Source: Xylophilus ampelinus (lineage in GTDB: Bacteria > Pseudomonadota > Gammaproteobacteria > Burkholderiales > Burkholderiaceae_C). Taken from it: a stretch of 64,000 nt of DNA. Below the pieces are notes generated by a model. That model was not told where the DNA came from, searched no databases, and saw nothing but the letters and a program-made list of their open reading frames with translations. This document shows positions 16,536 to 26,918 of this stretch, in pieces (within the stretch, counting starts at the first letter, position 1; the number at the start of each line of letters is the position of its first letter). Both the position numbers and the translations under genes were made by a program. Location of the stretch: positions 31,769-95,768 of the forward strand of contig NZ_QJTC01000002.1 of NCBI RefSeq assembly GCF_003217575.1, written 5' to 3'.

Positions 16536-18230
16536 TCACGCCGCAGCGGCTTCGACCGGCTGCGACTGACCCACGCCCGAACGTGCGATGCCCGAGAGGA
16601 TCGCCTTGAAAGAAGCCGAGACGATGTTCGCGTCGACGCCGGCACCGAACAGGCTCGCACCGCCGCCGACCTTCAGTTCGACATAGGACACGGAGCGCGC
16701 ATCGGCACCCTCGCCGATCGAATGCTGGTGGTAGTCGAGCACCCGCACGTCCTGCCCGATCAGCGCGCCCAAGCCCAGCACGAACGCGTCGATCGGGCCG
16801 GTGCCCTGCCCTTCGATCGTGTGCGAGCCGTCGTTCCACCGCACCTGTGCCTCCAGGCGGACCGTGTGGCGGCCGTCCCGGCTTTCCTCGGCGACGCGGT
16901 GGACCGGTGCATCGATCTCATCCAAACGGTACTCGCCCTGGAAAAGCTCCCAGATGTCGCGCGCCGTGAGTTCCCTGCCGCCGGAGTCCATCGCGCCTTG
17001 CACCACACGGCTGAATTCGATCTGCAGGCGGCGCGGTAGTTCGAGTCCGTATTCGCTTTCGAGCAGATACGAGATGCCGCCCTTGCCCGACTGGCTGTTG
17101 ACGCGGATCACCGCCTCGTAGCTGCGGCCCAGGTCCTTCGGGTCGATCGGCAGGTAGGGCATGTCCCAGATATCGCCCTCACGGCGGGCGGCGAACGCCT
17201 TCTTGATCGCATCCTGGTGCGACCCCGAGAACGAGGTGTAGACCAGATCACCCACGTATGGATGGCGCGGATGGACGCTGATCTGGTTGCAGTGCTCGAC
17301 CGTCGCGCGGATCTCGTCGATGTTCGAGAAATCGAGTTCCGGGTCGACACCCTGGGTGTAGAGATTGAGCGCCACGTTCACCAGGTCGAGGTTGCCGGTG
17401 CGCTCGCCGTTGCCGAACAGGCAGCCTTCGATCCGGTCGGCGCCCGCCATCAGCGAGAACTCGGCCGCGGCCGTACCGGTGCCCCGGTCGTTGTGGGGGT
17501 GGACCGAGAGCACGATCGCGTCGCGCCGCTCGAGGTTGCGGTGCATCCATTCGATCATGTCGGCGAAGATGTTGGCGGTCGAATGCTCCACCGTCGACGG
17601 CAAATTGACGATGCACTTGCGCTCCGGCGTGGGCTGCCAGACCGCGGTCACCGCATCGACCACCCGCTTCGAGAACGCCAGGTCGGTGCCCGAGAACATC
17701 TCGGGTGAGTACTGGAAGGTCCATTGCGTGCCGGGCTGCCTGGCCGCGCAGTCGCGAAACACCTGGGCATGGGTGGTGGCCAGTTCGACGATCTGGTCCT
17801 CGTCCATACCCAGCACGATCTTGCGCATCACCGGCGCCACGGCGTTGTAGAGATGCACGATGGCGCGCGGAACGCCTTGCAACGCCTCGAACGTCCGGGC
17901 GATCAGCTGGTCACGCGCGGGGGTCAGCACCTGGATCGAAACGTCGTCGGGAATCCGGTTCTCGTCGATCAGGCGGCGCACGAAATCGAACTCGACCTGC
18001 GACGCAGAGGGGAACCCCACCTCGATTTCCTTGAAGCCGATGTCGACCAGCGACTCGAACATGCGCATCTTGCGGTCGATGTCCATCGGCTCGATCAGGG
18101 CCTGGTTGCCATCCCGCAGATCCGTCGACAGCCACACCGGCGCCTTCGCCAGCACCACGTCGGGCCAGGTACGGTCCTTCAGGGCGATCGGTGGAAAGCT
18201 GCGGTATTTGGTGGAGGGCTGCTTCAACAT
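16536..18230 (-). CDS. leuA: 2-isopropylmalate synthase
   Basis: A 564-residue enzyme committing 2-ketoisovalerate and acetyl-CoA to leucine synthesis. The N-terminal TIM barrel has [17 protein letters not shown] and later [12 protein letters not shown] with metal-binding histidines; the C-terminal third (after about residue 430) holds the leucine-binding regulatory domain with [12 protein letters not shown]. Length and sequence fit the LeuA type 2 form that starts [16 protein letters not shown]. It lies at the end of the ilvI-ilvH-ilvC-pssA group, behind an attenuator-like leader at 18258-18383. Confidence 0.95.
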   Translation of the reverse strand: MLKQPSTKYRSFPPIALKDRTWPDVVLAKAPVWLSTDLRDGNQALIEPMDIDRKMRMFESLVDIGFKEIEVGFPSASQVEFDFVRRLIDENRIPDDVSIQVLTPARDQLIARTFEALQGVPRAIVHLYNAVAPVMRKIVLGMDEDQIVELATTHAQVFRDCAARQPGTQWTFQYSPEMFSGTDLAFSKRVVDAVTAVWQPTPERKCIVNLPSTVEHSTANIFADMIEWMHRNLERRDAIVLSVHPHNDRGTGTAAAEFSLMAGADRIEGCLFGNGERTGNLDLVNVALNLYTQGVDPELDFSNIDEIRATVEHCNQISVHPRHPYVGDLVYTSFSGSHQDAIKKAFAARREGDIWDMPYLPIDPKDLGRSYEAVIRVNSQSGKGGISYLLESEYGLELPRRLQIEFSRVVQGAMDSGGRELTARDIWELFQGEYRLDEIDAPVHRVAEESRDGRHTVRLEAQVRWNDGSHTIEGQGTGPIDAFVLGLGALIGQDVRVLDYHQHSIGEGADARSVSYVELKVGGGASLFGAGVDANIVSASFKAILSGIARSGVGQSQPVEAAAA

Positions 18231-18257
18231 GATGGATCTCTTTCAAACGAGGAGGCA

Positions 18258-18310
18258 CACCAGCAACTCCCAAAAGCAAAACGGCCCGTTGCTGGTGCAA
18301 TACGGGCCGT
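18258..18310 (-). promoter_or_regulatory. Attenuator-like alternative hairpins upstream of leuA
   Basis: On the minus strand a terminator-like stem ACGGCCCGT/ACGGGCCGT (18310-18281) is followed by TTTTGCTTTT. A competing 10-bp stem CACCAGCAAC/GTTGCTGGTG uses 18297-18288 and 18267-18258, and its 5' arm lies in the loop and 3' arm of the first stem, so the two cannot form together. The second stem's 3' arm ends just before the CCTCCTCG-rich region ahead of leuA. This is the geometry of transcription attenuation. Confidence 0.6.
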
Positions 18311-18329
18311 AGAGTGAGGTGTGCGCGCG

Positions 18330-18383
18330 CTACCGTCTATGCCCGATGAGCACTGGTAGTGGAGCGAACGAGGTCAGCGACAT
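18330..18383 (-). CDS. Candidate leuA leader peptide (17 aa)
   Basis: A short frame starting at ATG 18383 encodes MSLTSFAPLPVLIGHRR and stops 20 bases before the terminator-like stem. It contains three Leu plus Val and Ile, mostly near the end (PLPVLIG), where a stalled ribosome could influence the hairpins. A weak GGAG lies very close to the ATG. The leucine density is modest for a classical leader peptide, so this is tentative. Confidence 0.35.
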   Translation of the reverse strand: MSLTSFAPLPVLIGHRR

Positions 18384-18426
18384 GACTCCGACTGTAGCAC
18401 AGGGTTTCGTGGCACCGCAACGCGGT

Positions 18427-19272
18427 TCACTTGTGCCAGCCGCGCTCGTCGGGTTCGTCGGTGGAGGTGCTGATGACGCTGGTGTGCTGCCCCTTGGCCT
18501 TGCGCCAGGCATACACCGCATAGCCGCTCAGGCCGTAGGCAACGAAGATGCCGAACAGCACCGTCGGGGGATGGATGTTGATGATCGCGATGCCGAGCGC
18601 GATCAGCACGATGGTTGCGAACGGCACGCTCTTCTTCAGGCGGATGTCCTTGAAGCTGTAGAACGGCACGTTGGTCACCATCGTCAAGCCCGCGTACAGG
18701 GTGAAACCGAAGGTGATCCAGACGACCTGCGTCCAGCTGATCCAGGCCGATTCGCCGTTGCGAACGCCCGCCTCGGTCATCAGCCAGATGAAGCCGGTCA
18801 CCAGCGCGGCCGCCGCCGGCGACGGCAGGCCCTGGAAATAACGCTTGTCGACCACGGTTGTGTTGACGTTGAACCGGGCCAGCCGCAGCGCCGCGCAGGC
18901 GCAGTAGACGAAGGCGGCGATCCAGCCCCAGCGGCCCAGCCCGCGCAGCGCCCATTCGTAGGCGATCAACGCCGGTGCGGCGCCGAAAGACACCATGTCG
19001 GAGAGCGAATCCATCTGCTCGCCGAAGGCGCTCTGGGTGTTGGTCATCCGCGCCACCCGGCCGTCGAGGCTGTCGAGCACCATCGCGACGAAGACGCCGG
19101 CCGCGGCCAAGTCGAAGCGGCCGTTCATCGCCATCACGATCGCATAGAAGCCGCCGAACAGCGCCGCCAGCGTGAACAGGTTGGGCAGGATGTAGATGCC
19201 CTTTCGGCGCTTGCGCACCACCATGCCCGCGTCGTCGTGCGGCGGCGGAGAAGAGGGATCGGGATGGGCCAT
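18427..19272 (-). CDS. pssA: CDP-diacylglycerol-serine O-phosphatidyltransferase
   Basis: A 281-residue inner-membrane enzyme that makes phosphatidylserine. The CDP-alcohol phosphotransferase signature is present near residue 70: DSLDGRVARM, then after eight residues GEQMDSLSD, with all three Asp ligands. About seven or eight hydrophobic segments follow, and the C-terminus is a charged tail ending DERGWHK. It lies between ilvC and leuA, an arrangement common in betaproteobacteria where psd is often adjacent as well; psd is not seen here. Confidence 0.93.
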   Translation of the reverse strand: MAHPDPSSPPPHDDAGMVVRKRRKGIYILPNLFTLAALFGGFYAIVMAMNGRFDLAAAGVFVAMVLDSLDGRVARMTNTQSAFGEQMDSLSDMVSFGAAPALIAYEWALRGLGRWGWIAAFVYCACAALRLARFNVNTTVVDKRYFQGLPSPAAAALVTGFIWLMTEAGVRNGESAWISWTQVVWITFGFTLYAGLTMVTNVPFYSFKDIRLKKSVPFATIVLIALGIAIINIHPPTVLFGIFVAYGLSGYAVYAWRKAKGQHTSVISTSTDEPDERGWHK

Positions 19273-19370
19273 GTATCTCCTAGAAAACCGGTGCGACGGC
19301 TGGATGCGGGCAGAATGCCGAGCGTGCAGGCGGTGCCGCCGAGTGTAGCGACGGCGGAGCGCCGCAAACG

Positions 19371-19396
19371 ACGAGGGCCACTCGCGTGGCCCTCGT
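19371..19396 (-). terminator. Hairpin after ilvC
   Basis: ACGAGGGCCAC pairs with GTGGCCCTCGT across a four-base loop, 24 bases beyond the ilvC stop. Only a short, broken T tract follows. Confidence 0.7.
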
Positions 19397-19419
19397 GTTC
19401 AGCGCAGCGAAACGGCGCT

Positions 19420-20451
<1,032 letters not shown>

Positions 20452-20579
20452 TTAAAAGGTTGGGTTGGCGAAAACGCCCAGCGACAGGCTCGGGGCGAAC
20501 GCGCAATGCAAGGTCGCCATCCACGGGAATCCGTCCGTGCCGAGCCTGTCGACGCACGGTCGGAGGAAAAACTCAGGTA

Positions 20580-21071
20580 CTAGACGCGCAGCACCCGCTC
20601 GCCGCGGCCGATGCCGCTGGCGCCGGTCCGGACGGTCTCGAGGATCGCGGTCCGCTCGATCGCCTGCAAGAACGCGTCGTTCTTCGACTGGTCGCCGGTC
20701 AGCTCGACGGTGTAGCTCTTGTCGGTGACGTCGATGATGCGGCCGCGGAAGATGTCGACCATGCGCTTCATCTCCTCGCGCTCCTTGCCGACGGCGCGCA
20801 CCTTGACCATCATCAGCTCGCGCTCGGTGTAGGCGCCTTCGGTCAGGTCGACCACTTTGACCACCTCGATCAGGCGGTTCAGGTGCTTGGTGATCTGCTC
20901 GATGACGTCTTCGGAGCCGGCCGTCTGGATCGTCATGCGCGACAGGCTCGGGTCTTCGGTGGGGGCCACCGTCAGCGACTCGATGTTGTAGCCGCGGGCC
21001 GAGAACAGCCCGACCACGCGGGAGAGTGCGCCCGGCTCGTTCTCGAGCAGGACGGCGATGATGTGCTTCAT
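20580..21071 (-). CDS. ilvH: Acetolactate synthase small (regulatory) subunit
   Basis: A 163-residue protein with an N-terminal ACT domain (MKHIIAVLLENEPGALSRVVGLFSARGYNIESL, split here by family motifs NEPGALSR and GYNIESL) that binds valine for feedback control, and a C-terminal domain needed to activate the catalytic subunit. It follows ilvI, separated by about 147 bp that contain a dispersed repeat instead of the usual tight spacing. Confidence 0.94.
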   Translation of the reverse strand: MKHIIAVLLENEPGALSRVVGLFSARGYNIESLTVAPTEDPSLSRMTIQTAGSEDVIEQITKHLNRLIEVVKVVDLTEGAYTERELMMVKVRAVGKEREEMKRMVDIFRGRIIDVTDKSYTVELTGDQSKNDAFLQAIERTAILETVRTGASGIGRGERVLRV

Positions 21072-21155
21072 AAAGGGATTCCTCTTTTCGCCGCCCTCCC
21101 CCGCGCACGGTAATGCGCGGGCTCGGCGGGCAATAGATTCGTCGGGGAACGGATC

Positions 21156-21203
21156 GCTATTATTTCGATAGCTAGCAGCCGGCGTCGGGCGCCGGCTGCA
21201 GGC
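21156..21203 (+). repeat. 48-bp dispersed repeat, copy 2 (between ilvI and ilvH)
   Basis: It begins GCTATTATTTCGATAGC and ends GGCTGCAGGC, antisense to the ilv genes, and accounts for much of the unusually wide ilvI-ilvH gap. Confidence 0.85.
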
Positions 21204-21218
21204 ACTTTTCGCCTGGAA

Positions 21219-23042
21219 CTACAGGTCTTCGCTGCCCAGGAGCATCTCGGTGATGCCCTTGCCGGCCTGCACCATCGGGAACACGTTCTCGGTGGGGTCG
21301 GTGCGGAAGTCCATGAACACCGTGCGGTCCTTGAGCTTGCGGGCCTCGCGCAAGGCGGGCTCCACGTCCTCGGGCTTCTCGATCAGCATGCCGACGTGGC
21401 CGTAGGCCTCGGCGAGCTTCACGAAATCGGGCAGCGCGTCCATGTAGCTGTGGCTGTAGCGGCCCGAATACTCGATCTGCTGCCACTGGCGCACCATGCC
21501 GAGGAAGCGGTTGTTCAGCGCGCAGATCTTGATCGGCGTGTTGTACTGCAGGCAGGTGGAGAGTTCCTGAATATTCATCTGCACCGAGCCTTCGCCGGTG
21601 ATGCAGAACACTTCCGATTCGGGCTTGGCCAGCTTGATGCCCATGGCATACGGGATGCCCACACCCATCGTGCCCAGGCCGCCCGAGTTGATCCAGCGGC
21701 GCGGCTCGTCGAACCGGTAGTACTGCGCGGCCCACATCTGGTGCTGGCCCACGTCGGAGGTGATGTAGGTCTCGACGTCCCTGGTCATGTTCCAAAGCGT
21801 CTCGACCACGTACTGCGGCTTGATCACGTCGCCGTCGCCACGGTCGTAGGCCAGGCTCTTGCGGCTGCGCCAGCCTTCGATGGTGTCCCACCAACCCGAA
21901 AGCGCCGCGCCGTCGGGGCGGATCGGCGATTCCTTGATCATGTTGATCAACTCGGTCAACACGTCCTTCACGTCGCCGACGATCGGCACGTCGACCCTGA
22001 CCCGCTTGGAGATGCTCGACGGATCGATGTCGATATGGATGATCTTGCGTTCGTTCTGCGCGAAATGCTTGACGTTGCCGATCACCCGGTCGTCGAAGCG
22101 CGCGCCGACGGCCAGCAGCACGTCGCAGTGCTGCATCGCGTTGTTGGCCTCCCAGGTGCCGTGCATGCCCAGCATGCCCAAAAACTTGGGGTCCGACGCG
22201 GGGTAGGCGCCCAGGCCCATCAGCGTGTTGGTGACCGGGTAGCCCAGCATGTCGACCAGCGTGCGCAGCTCGTTCGACGCGTTGCCGAGCAGCACGCCGC
22301 CACCGGTGTAGATGTAGGGCCGTTTGGCGGTCAGCAGCAGCTGCAGCGCCTTGCGGATCTGCCCTCCGTGGCCGCGCTTGACCGGGTTGTACGAGCGCAT
22401 CTCCACCGTCGCGGGATGGCCGCTGTAGGTGACCTTCTTGAAGGACACGTCCTTCGGGATGTCCACCACCACCGGGCCGGGCCGGCCGGTGCGGGCGATG
22501 TGGAACGCCTTCTTGATCGTCATCGCGATGTCGCGCGGGTCCTTAACCAGGAAGTTGTGCTTGACGATCGGGCGGGTGATGCCGACCGTGTCGCATTCCT
22601 GGAAGGCATCCTGGCCGATCGCCGCCGTCGGCACCTGGCCGCTGATGATCACCATCGGGATCGAGTCCATGTAGGCGGTCGCGATGCCGGTCACGGCGTT
22701 AGTCAGGCCCGGGCCGGAAGTGACCAGCGCCACGCCGACCTCGCCGGTGGCACGCGCATAGCCGTCGGCGGCATGCACCGCCGCCTGCTCGTGGCGCACC
22801 AGCACATGCAGGATCGAATCCTGCTTGTAGAAGGCGTCGTAGATGTAGAGAACCGCGCCGCCGGGATAGCCCCAGACGTACTGCACGCCTTCGGCTTGCA
22901 GGGACTTCACCAGAACTTCGGCACCCATCAGTTCGGGATGCGCCGGCGCGGGCGAGACGGGGGACAGCGGGGAGGAGGAGGCGTTCCGCGCGGTGGCAGC
23001 GGCGGCCGATGCGATTTCCGCAGGAGAGATTTCCATGGTCAA
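21219..23042 (-). CDS. ilvI: Acetolactate synthase large (catalytic) subunit
   Basis: A 607-residue thiamine-diphosphate enzyme that joins pyruvate with pyruvate or 2-ketobutyrate. The N-terminal Pyr domain has RHEQAAVHAADGYARATG with the catalytic Glu; the C-terminal PP domain has ITGEGSVQMNIQEL, ending at NN about 26 residues later, where the usual GDG reads GEG. An extra 30 or so Ala/Ser/Pro-rich residues precede the family start (MGAEVLVKSLQAEGV), so an internal start is possible. Being ThDP-dependent, it shares a cofactor theme with the TPP riboswitch locus but is not linked to it. Confidence 0.94.
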   Translation of the reverse strand: MTMEISPAEIASAAAATARNASSSPLSPVSPAPAHPELMGAEVLVKSLQAEGVQYVWGYPGGAVLYIYDAFYKQDSILHVLVRHEQAAVHAADGYARATGEVGVALVTSGPGLTNAVTGIATAYMDSIPMVIISGQVPTAAIGQDAFQECDTVGITRPIVKHNFLVKDPRDIAMTIKKAFHIARTGRPGPVVVDIPKDVSFKKVTYSGHPATVEMRSYNPVKRGHGGQIRKALQLLLTAKRPYIYTGGGVLLGNASNELRTLVDMLGYPVTNTLMGLGAYPASDPKFLGMLGMHGTWEANNAMQHCDVLLAVGARFDDRVIGNVKHFAQNERKIIHIDIDPSSISKRVRVDVPIVGDVKDVLTELINMIKESPIRPDGAALSGWWDTIEGWRSRKSLAYDRGDGDVIKPQYVVETLWNMTRDVETYITSDVGQHQMWAAQYYRFDEPRRWINSGGLGTMGVGIPYAMGIKLAKPESEVFCITGEGSVQMNIQELSTCLQYNTPIKICALNNRFLGMVRQWQQIEYSGRYSHSYMDALPDFVKLAEAYGHVGMLIEKPEDVEPALREARKLKDRTVFMDFRTDPTENVFPMVQAGKGITEMLLGSEDL

Positions 23043-23292
23043 CCTTTGTGAATTTCGGAAACGAAAAACCTTGGGTGCTCCTTCACGCGCGCTCTTGTGA
23101 AGCGGTGTCGGAACTTAAGGTCCACGGCCATGGGCGAGATGCTTGCTGCGCCGAACCGGAACCCGTTTGCTTGAATAGACAGCAACACGCATTATCACAT
23201 CGCATGCAGCCCGACCCGGCCGCGTGCCGAAATAAAGTTGGCCAGTGCAATAATCCGGCCGTCCGGCAACCGCGGACGATCGCCCCACACTC

Positions 23293-23886
23293 GTGCCGTC
23301 CAGCGGCCGGATTCTGCCCTTGGCCACCGAACGCGAACTGTCCGATTTCCTCAAAAGCGTAGAAACACGCGCGTTCAAGCGGTCGCTCTACCACGTGCGC
23401 AACGAGGAAGCTGCGCTCGACATCGTGCAGGACAGCATGATGCGGCTGGCCGAGCACTATGGCGACCGGCCGGCCGACGAGCTGCCGATGCTGTTCCAGC
23501 GCATCCTGTCGAACTGCACCCTCGACTGGTTTCGCCGGCAGAAGACGCGCAACGCGCTCTTCTCCAACATGGGCGATTTCGAGATGGCGGGCGAGGACGG
23601 CGACTTCAACCTGCTGGAAACGTTGCAGATCGACGACGGCTCCCACCGCACCGAAAGCGCGGAAGACACCACCCGCCGGGCCCAGGTCTTGCATCAAATA
23701 GAGGCCGAGATCCAGGCGCTTCCGCCACGTCAACGCGAAGCATTCCTGATGCGTTACTGGGAAGAGATGGACGTGGCGGAAACCGCCGCTGCCATGGGCT
23801 GCTCAGAAGGCAGCGTCAAAACGCACTGTTCGCGTGCCGTCCACTCTCTGGGCAAGGCGCTCAAAGCCAAAGGGATCCAGATATGA
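23293..23886 (+). CDS. ECF-type RNA polymerase sigma factor
   Basis: A 197-residue sigma-70-family protein with region 2 (residues about 15-85: EEAALDIVQDSMMRLAEHY and LDWFRRQKTR) and region 4 (about 130-190: LPPRQREAFLMRYWEEMDVAETA then GCSEGSVKTHCSRAVHSLGKAL). It is divergent from ilvI. The gene overlaps the next by four bases (ATGA), and the following DUF3619, DUF3106 and RDD genes form one tightly packed operon. The adjacent DUF3619 membrane protein could act as an anti-sigma factor, but this is inference from position. Confidence 0.9.
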   Translation: MPSSGRILPLATERELSDFLKSVETRAFKRSLYHVRNEEAALDIVQDSMMRLAEHYGDRPADELPMLFQRILSNCTLDWFRRQKTRNALFSNMGDFEMAGEDGDFNLLETLQIDDGSHRTESAEDTTRRAQVLHQIEAEIQALPPRQREAFLMRYWEEMDVAETAAAMGCSEGSVKTHCSRAVHSLGKALKAKGIQI

Positions 23887-24332
23887 CCCAAGCTCACACT
23901 TCCGCGACTCTCCATCTGCAGGACGAATTCGGCGAACGGATCGCCGCACGCCTCTCGGAAGGCGCCCGTGTCGTGCCGCACGACATCTCGCAGCGATTGC
24001 GGATGCTGCGGCAGCAGGCGGTGGCACACCGTCGGGTAGTGAACGTGCGGGCCCGTACCGCATCGTCGATCTTCGGTCAGGGCCACACCGCCACCGCCAC
24101 CGCGTCGTTCGGACAGGACGGCCCGGGCCTCTGGGGCCGCATCGCGGCGGTGCTGCCGCTCGCGGCGCTGGCCGCCGGCCTCTTCACGATCTACACGGTG
24201 CAGGAAGACAACCGCGTGCACGAGCTGGCCGAAGTCGATTCGGCACTGCTCGCAGACGACCTGCCGCCGTCCGCCTACGCCGATCCGGGTTTTCTTCAGT
24301 TCATGAAGAACAGCTCGGACAGCCCCCGTTGA
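23883..24332 (+). CDS. DUF3619 single-pass membrane protein
   Basis: A 149-residue protein with a cytoplasmic N-terminal half, one transmembrane helix near residues 90-110 (IAAVLPLAALAAGLFTIYTV) and an acidic C-terminal tail (ALLADDLPPSAYADPGFLQFMK). The layout, one helix after a soluble domain and four-base overlap with an ECF sigma gene, resembles an anti-sigma arrangement, though DUF3619 has no proven function that I know. Confidence 0.8.
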   Translation: MTQAHTSATLHLQDEFGERIAARLSEGARVVPHDISQRLRMLRQQAVAHRRVVNVRARTASSIFGQGHTATATASFGQDGPGLWGRIAAVLPLAALAAGLFTIYTVQEDNRVHELAEVDSALLADDLPPSAYADPGFLQFMKNSSDSPR

Positions 24333-24346
24333 CCGCTGGTCCCGCC

Positions 24347-25120
24347 ATGGCTGCATCTTCGCGTTCCAAGGCCCGCGGCACGATTTTAGTGGCCGTGGTG
24401 CTGTCCGCGATCGCGGCGGGGGTGGCGGTGCGGGCGCAAGTCCCGGCCGGTGCGGATTCGTCGGCCGGCAGCATGGTGGATGGCGGCGCCGCCACGCTGC
24501 CCAAGGCATCGTCGCCTGCTGCGCAGGTGCCTGCGGCATTCCGGACACTCACCCCGCAGCAGCAGAAGGCCCTGGCGCCGCTGGCCAGCCACTGGGGTGG
24601 CATGCGGGACACGCAGCGCCGCAAGTGGCTCGAGATGGTCCGCAACTTTCACGCGATGCCGCCCGCCGAGCAGGAGCGCCTGCATGGTCGGATGGCCGAG
24701 TGGGCCAACCTCTCGTACGAGCAGCGTACCCAGGCCCGCATGAGCTTCGCCGAGGCCAGCAAGTTGGACCCGGGCCAAAAAAAGGCGCGGTGGGAAGCAT
24801 ACCAGGCCCTGAGCCCGGAAGAGCGCAGCCGGCTGACGGAAGGCCATACGACACCGCCCACGGGCGCGGCACGTGCCGTGCGGCCGGTGCCGCCCCAGCG
24901 TCTGGCCACTTTGCCCCCCGCCGCGACGCCACGGCCACGCCCGACGATCGGTGTACCGTCGTCCCAGTTCGACCAGAAGACGCTGTTGCCGCAACATATC
25001 GCGGCACATCCGGCGGCGCGGGTTGCGCCTGCGCCGGCATCGACGCCAGCCCCTGCATCCGACATGTCCGCCACGACCCCGACGGCGCCTGTTCCGGCCG
25101 AGCCACTGTCCGCCCCATGA
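24347..25120 (+). CDS. DUF3106 secreted protein
   Basis: A 257-residue protein with an N-terminal signal sequence (TILVAVVLSAIAAGVAVRAQ). The conserved middle has repeated LTPQQQKALAPLASHW, WLEMVRNFHAMPPAEQERLHGRM and LSPEERSR helices typical of DUF3106, which resembles periplasmic Spy/CpxP-like helical proteins. The C-terminal 90 residues are a Pro/Ala-rich low-complexity tail. It belongs to the ECF sigma operon and overlaps the RDD gene by four bases. A role in envelope stress is possible but unproven. Confidence 0.78.
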   Translation: MAASSRSKARGTILVAVVLSAIAAGVAVRAQVPAGADSSAGSMVDGGAATLPKASSPAAQVPAAFRTLTPQQQKALAPLASHWGGMRDTQRRKWLEMVRNFHAMPPAEQERLHGRMAEWANLSYEQRTQARMSFAEASKLDPGQKKARWEAYQALSPEERSRLTEGHTTPPTGAARAVRPVPPQRLATLPPAATPRPRPTIGVPSSQFDQKTLLPQHIAAHPAARVAPAPASTPAPASDMSATTPTAPVPAEPLSAP

Positions 25121-25683
25121 TGTCCGACGCCCTGCCGGAGACCGGCCGCGGCACCTCCGCCGACGCCGGCGCATCCGGAGTGCCGAATAGTCTCGCACCC
25201 CGCCTCGCGCGCCGCATGGCCTGCTGCCTCTACGAGGGCATGCTGGTGTTCGGCGTCGTTTTCATCGCTGCCTACCTGTTCGGCACGCTGAGCCAGACCC
25301 GCAACGCGATGGACCACCGGCACGCGCTGCAGGCCTTTGTGTTCGTCGTGCTCGGCATTTACTTCACCTGGTTTTGGGCCAAGGGACAGACGCTGGCCAT
25401 GAAGACCTGGCACATCCGGATAGTGGACGCGCACGGCGCACAGGTGACGCAGCAGCGGGCGCTCTGCCGCTACGTCGCCAGTTGGCTGTGGCTGCTGCCG
25501 CCGCTCGCGCTTGTCGCTCCGTTGCGGCTGTCGACCCGCCAGACGTTCCTCGTCGTGGCGTGCTGGGTGACAGTTTGGGCGCTGGTCAGCCGGCTGCATC
25601 CGCAGCGGCAGTTCCTGCACGATGCGATCGCCGGTACCCGGCTGGTCAGCACGGCGCCGCCCCGCACGGCGGTGTCGGCATGA
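25117..25683 (+). CDS. RDD-family membrane protein
   Basis: A 188-residue inner-membrane protein. The RDD signature appears as APRLARRMACCLYEGMLV near the N-terminus, followed by two or three hydrophobic helices (FGVVFIAAYLFGTL, AFVFVVLGIYFTWFWAKG) and the conserved LAMKTWHIRIVD and FLHDAIAGTRLV. RDD proteins are thought to be transport-related; the substrate is unknown. It overlaps both neighbours by a few bases. Confidence 0.85.
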   Translation: MMSDALPETGRGTSADAGASGVPNSLAPRLARRMACCLYEGMLVFGVVFIAAYLFGTLSQTRNAMDHRHALQAFVFVVLGIYFTWFWAKGQTLAMKTWHIRIVDAHGAQVTQQRALCRYVASWLWLLPPLALVAPLRLSTRQTFLVVACWVTVWALVSRLHPQRQFLHDAIAGTRLVSTAPPRTAVSA

Positions 25684-26270
25684 GCGGCCCGGCGTTCTCG
25701 CTTTGCGTCTACTGCGGCTCCCGGCCGGGCCACGACGCACGGTTCGCCGATGCGGCCCGTGCGGTAGGCACCTGGATCGGGGAACGGGGTGGCCAGTTGG
25801 TCTACGGCGGTGGCCACAACGGTCTGATGGGAACGGTGGCCGATGCCGCCCAGGCGACGGGCGGCCGGGTCGTCGGCGTGATTCCGCAGGCGCTGGTCGA
25901 CAAGGAAGCCGCCAACCGCCGCTGCGACGAGCTGCACGTCGTGCAAAACATGCACGAGCGCAAAGCGATGATGGCCGAGCGGGCCGACGGTTTCCTGGCT
26001 CTGCCGGGCGGCATCGGCACGTTCGAAGAGCTGTTCGAGGTATGGACTTGGCGCCAGCTGGGCTACCACGCCAAGCCGCTCGGCATACTGAACGTGGCAC
26101 GCCACTACGACGCGATGCTCGCATTTTGGGCGCAAAGCGTGGGCCACGGCTTCATGGGCGAGTGGCAGATGGATTTCCTGCAGGTCGGCGACGATGTCGA
26201 CATACTGCTGCCCGGCCTGCTCGCCCCTCCCGGCGGCGGCGACGCGGCAGCCCTGCGGGACGTGATCTAG
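25680..26270 (+). CDS. LOG-family nucleotide phosphoribohydrolase (TIGR00730)
   Basis: A 196-residue Rossmann-like protein with the family motif PGGIGTFEELFEVWTW (PGGxGTxxE) and the substrate loop HERKAMMAERADGFLALPGG; N-terminal VYCGSRPG and YGGGHNGLMG also fit. The family releases free cytokinin-like bases from nucleotide 5'-monophosphates in plants and some bacteria, and cleaves other nucleotides in bacteria. It ends the sigma operon with a four-base overlap to the RDD gene. Confidence 0.9.
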   Translation: MSGPAFSLCVYCGSRPGHDARFADAARAVGTWIGERGGQLVYGGGHNGLMGTVADAAQATGGRVVGVIPQALVDKEAANRRCDELHVVQNMHERKAMMAERADGFLALPGGIGTFEELFEVWTWRQLGYHAKPLGILNVARHYDAMLAFWAQSVGHGFMGEWQMDFLQVGDDVDILLPGLLAPPGGGDAAALRDVI

Positions 26271-26318
26271 GCGGGGGCGCAGGCCGCGCGGGCCGTGCTG
26301 CCCCTACCCAGGAGCGCC

Positions 26319-26756
<438 letters not shown>

Positions 26757-26918
26757 TTATGTCATCCGCCCCCGCTGCGCACGACGTCATGCGCAGCGGC
26801 GGCGCCGTGTGTCCCCACCGGTTGGCGGTATGGCCGCGCACTTCCAGCACATGCACCCGATTCCCGCCATGATCGAAAACTGCACGATCCTTCCGCCACC
26901 GTACCCAGCGCGCCGCCC

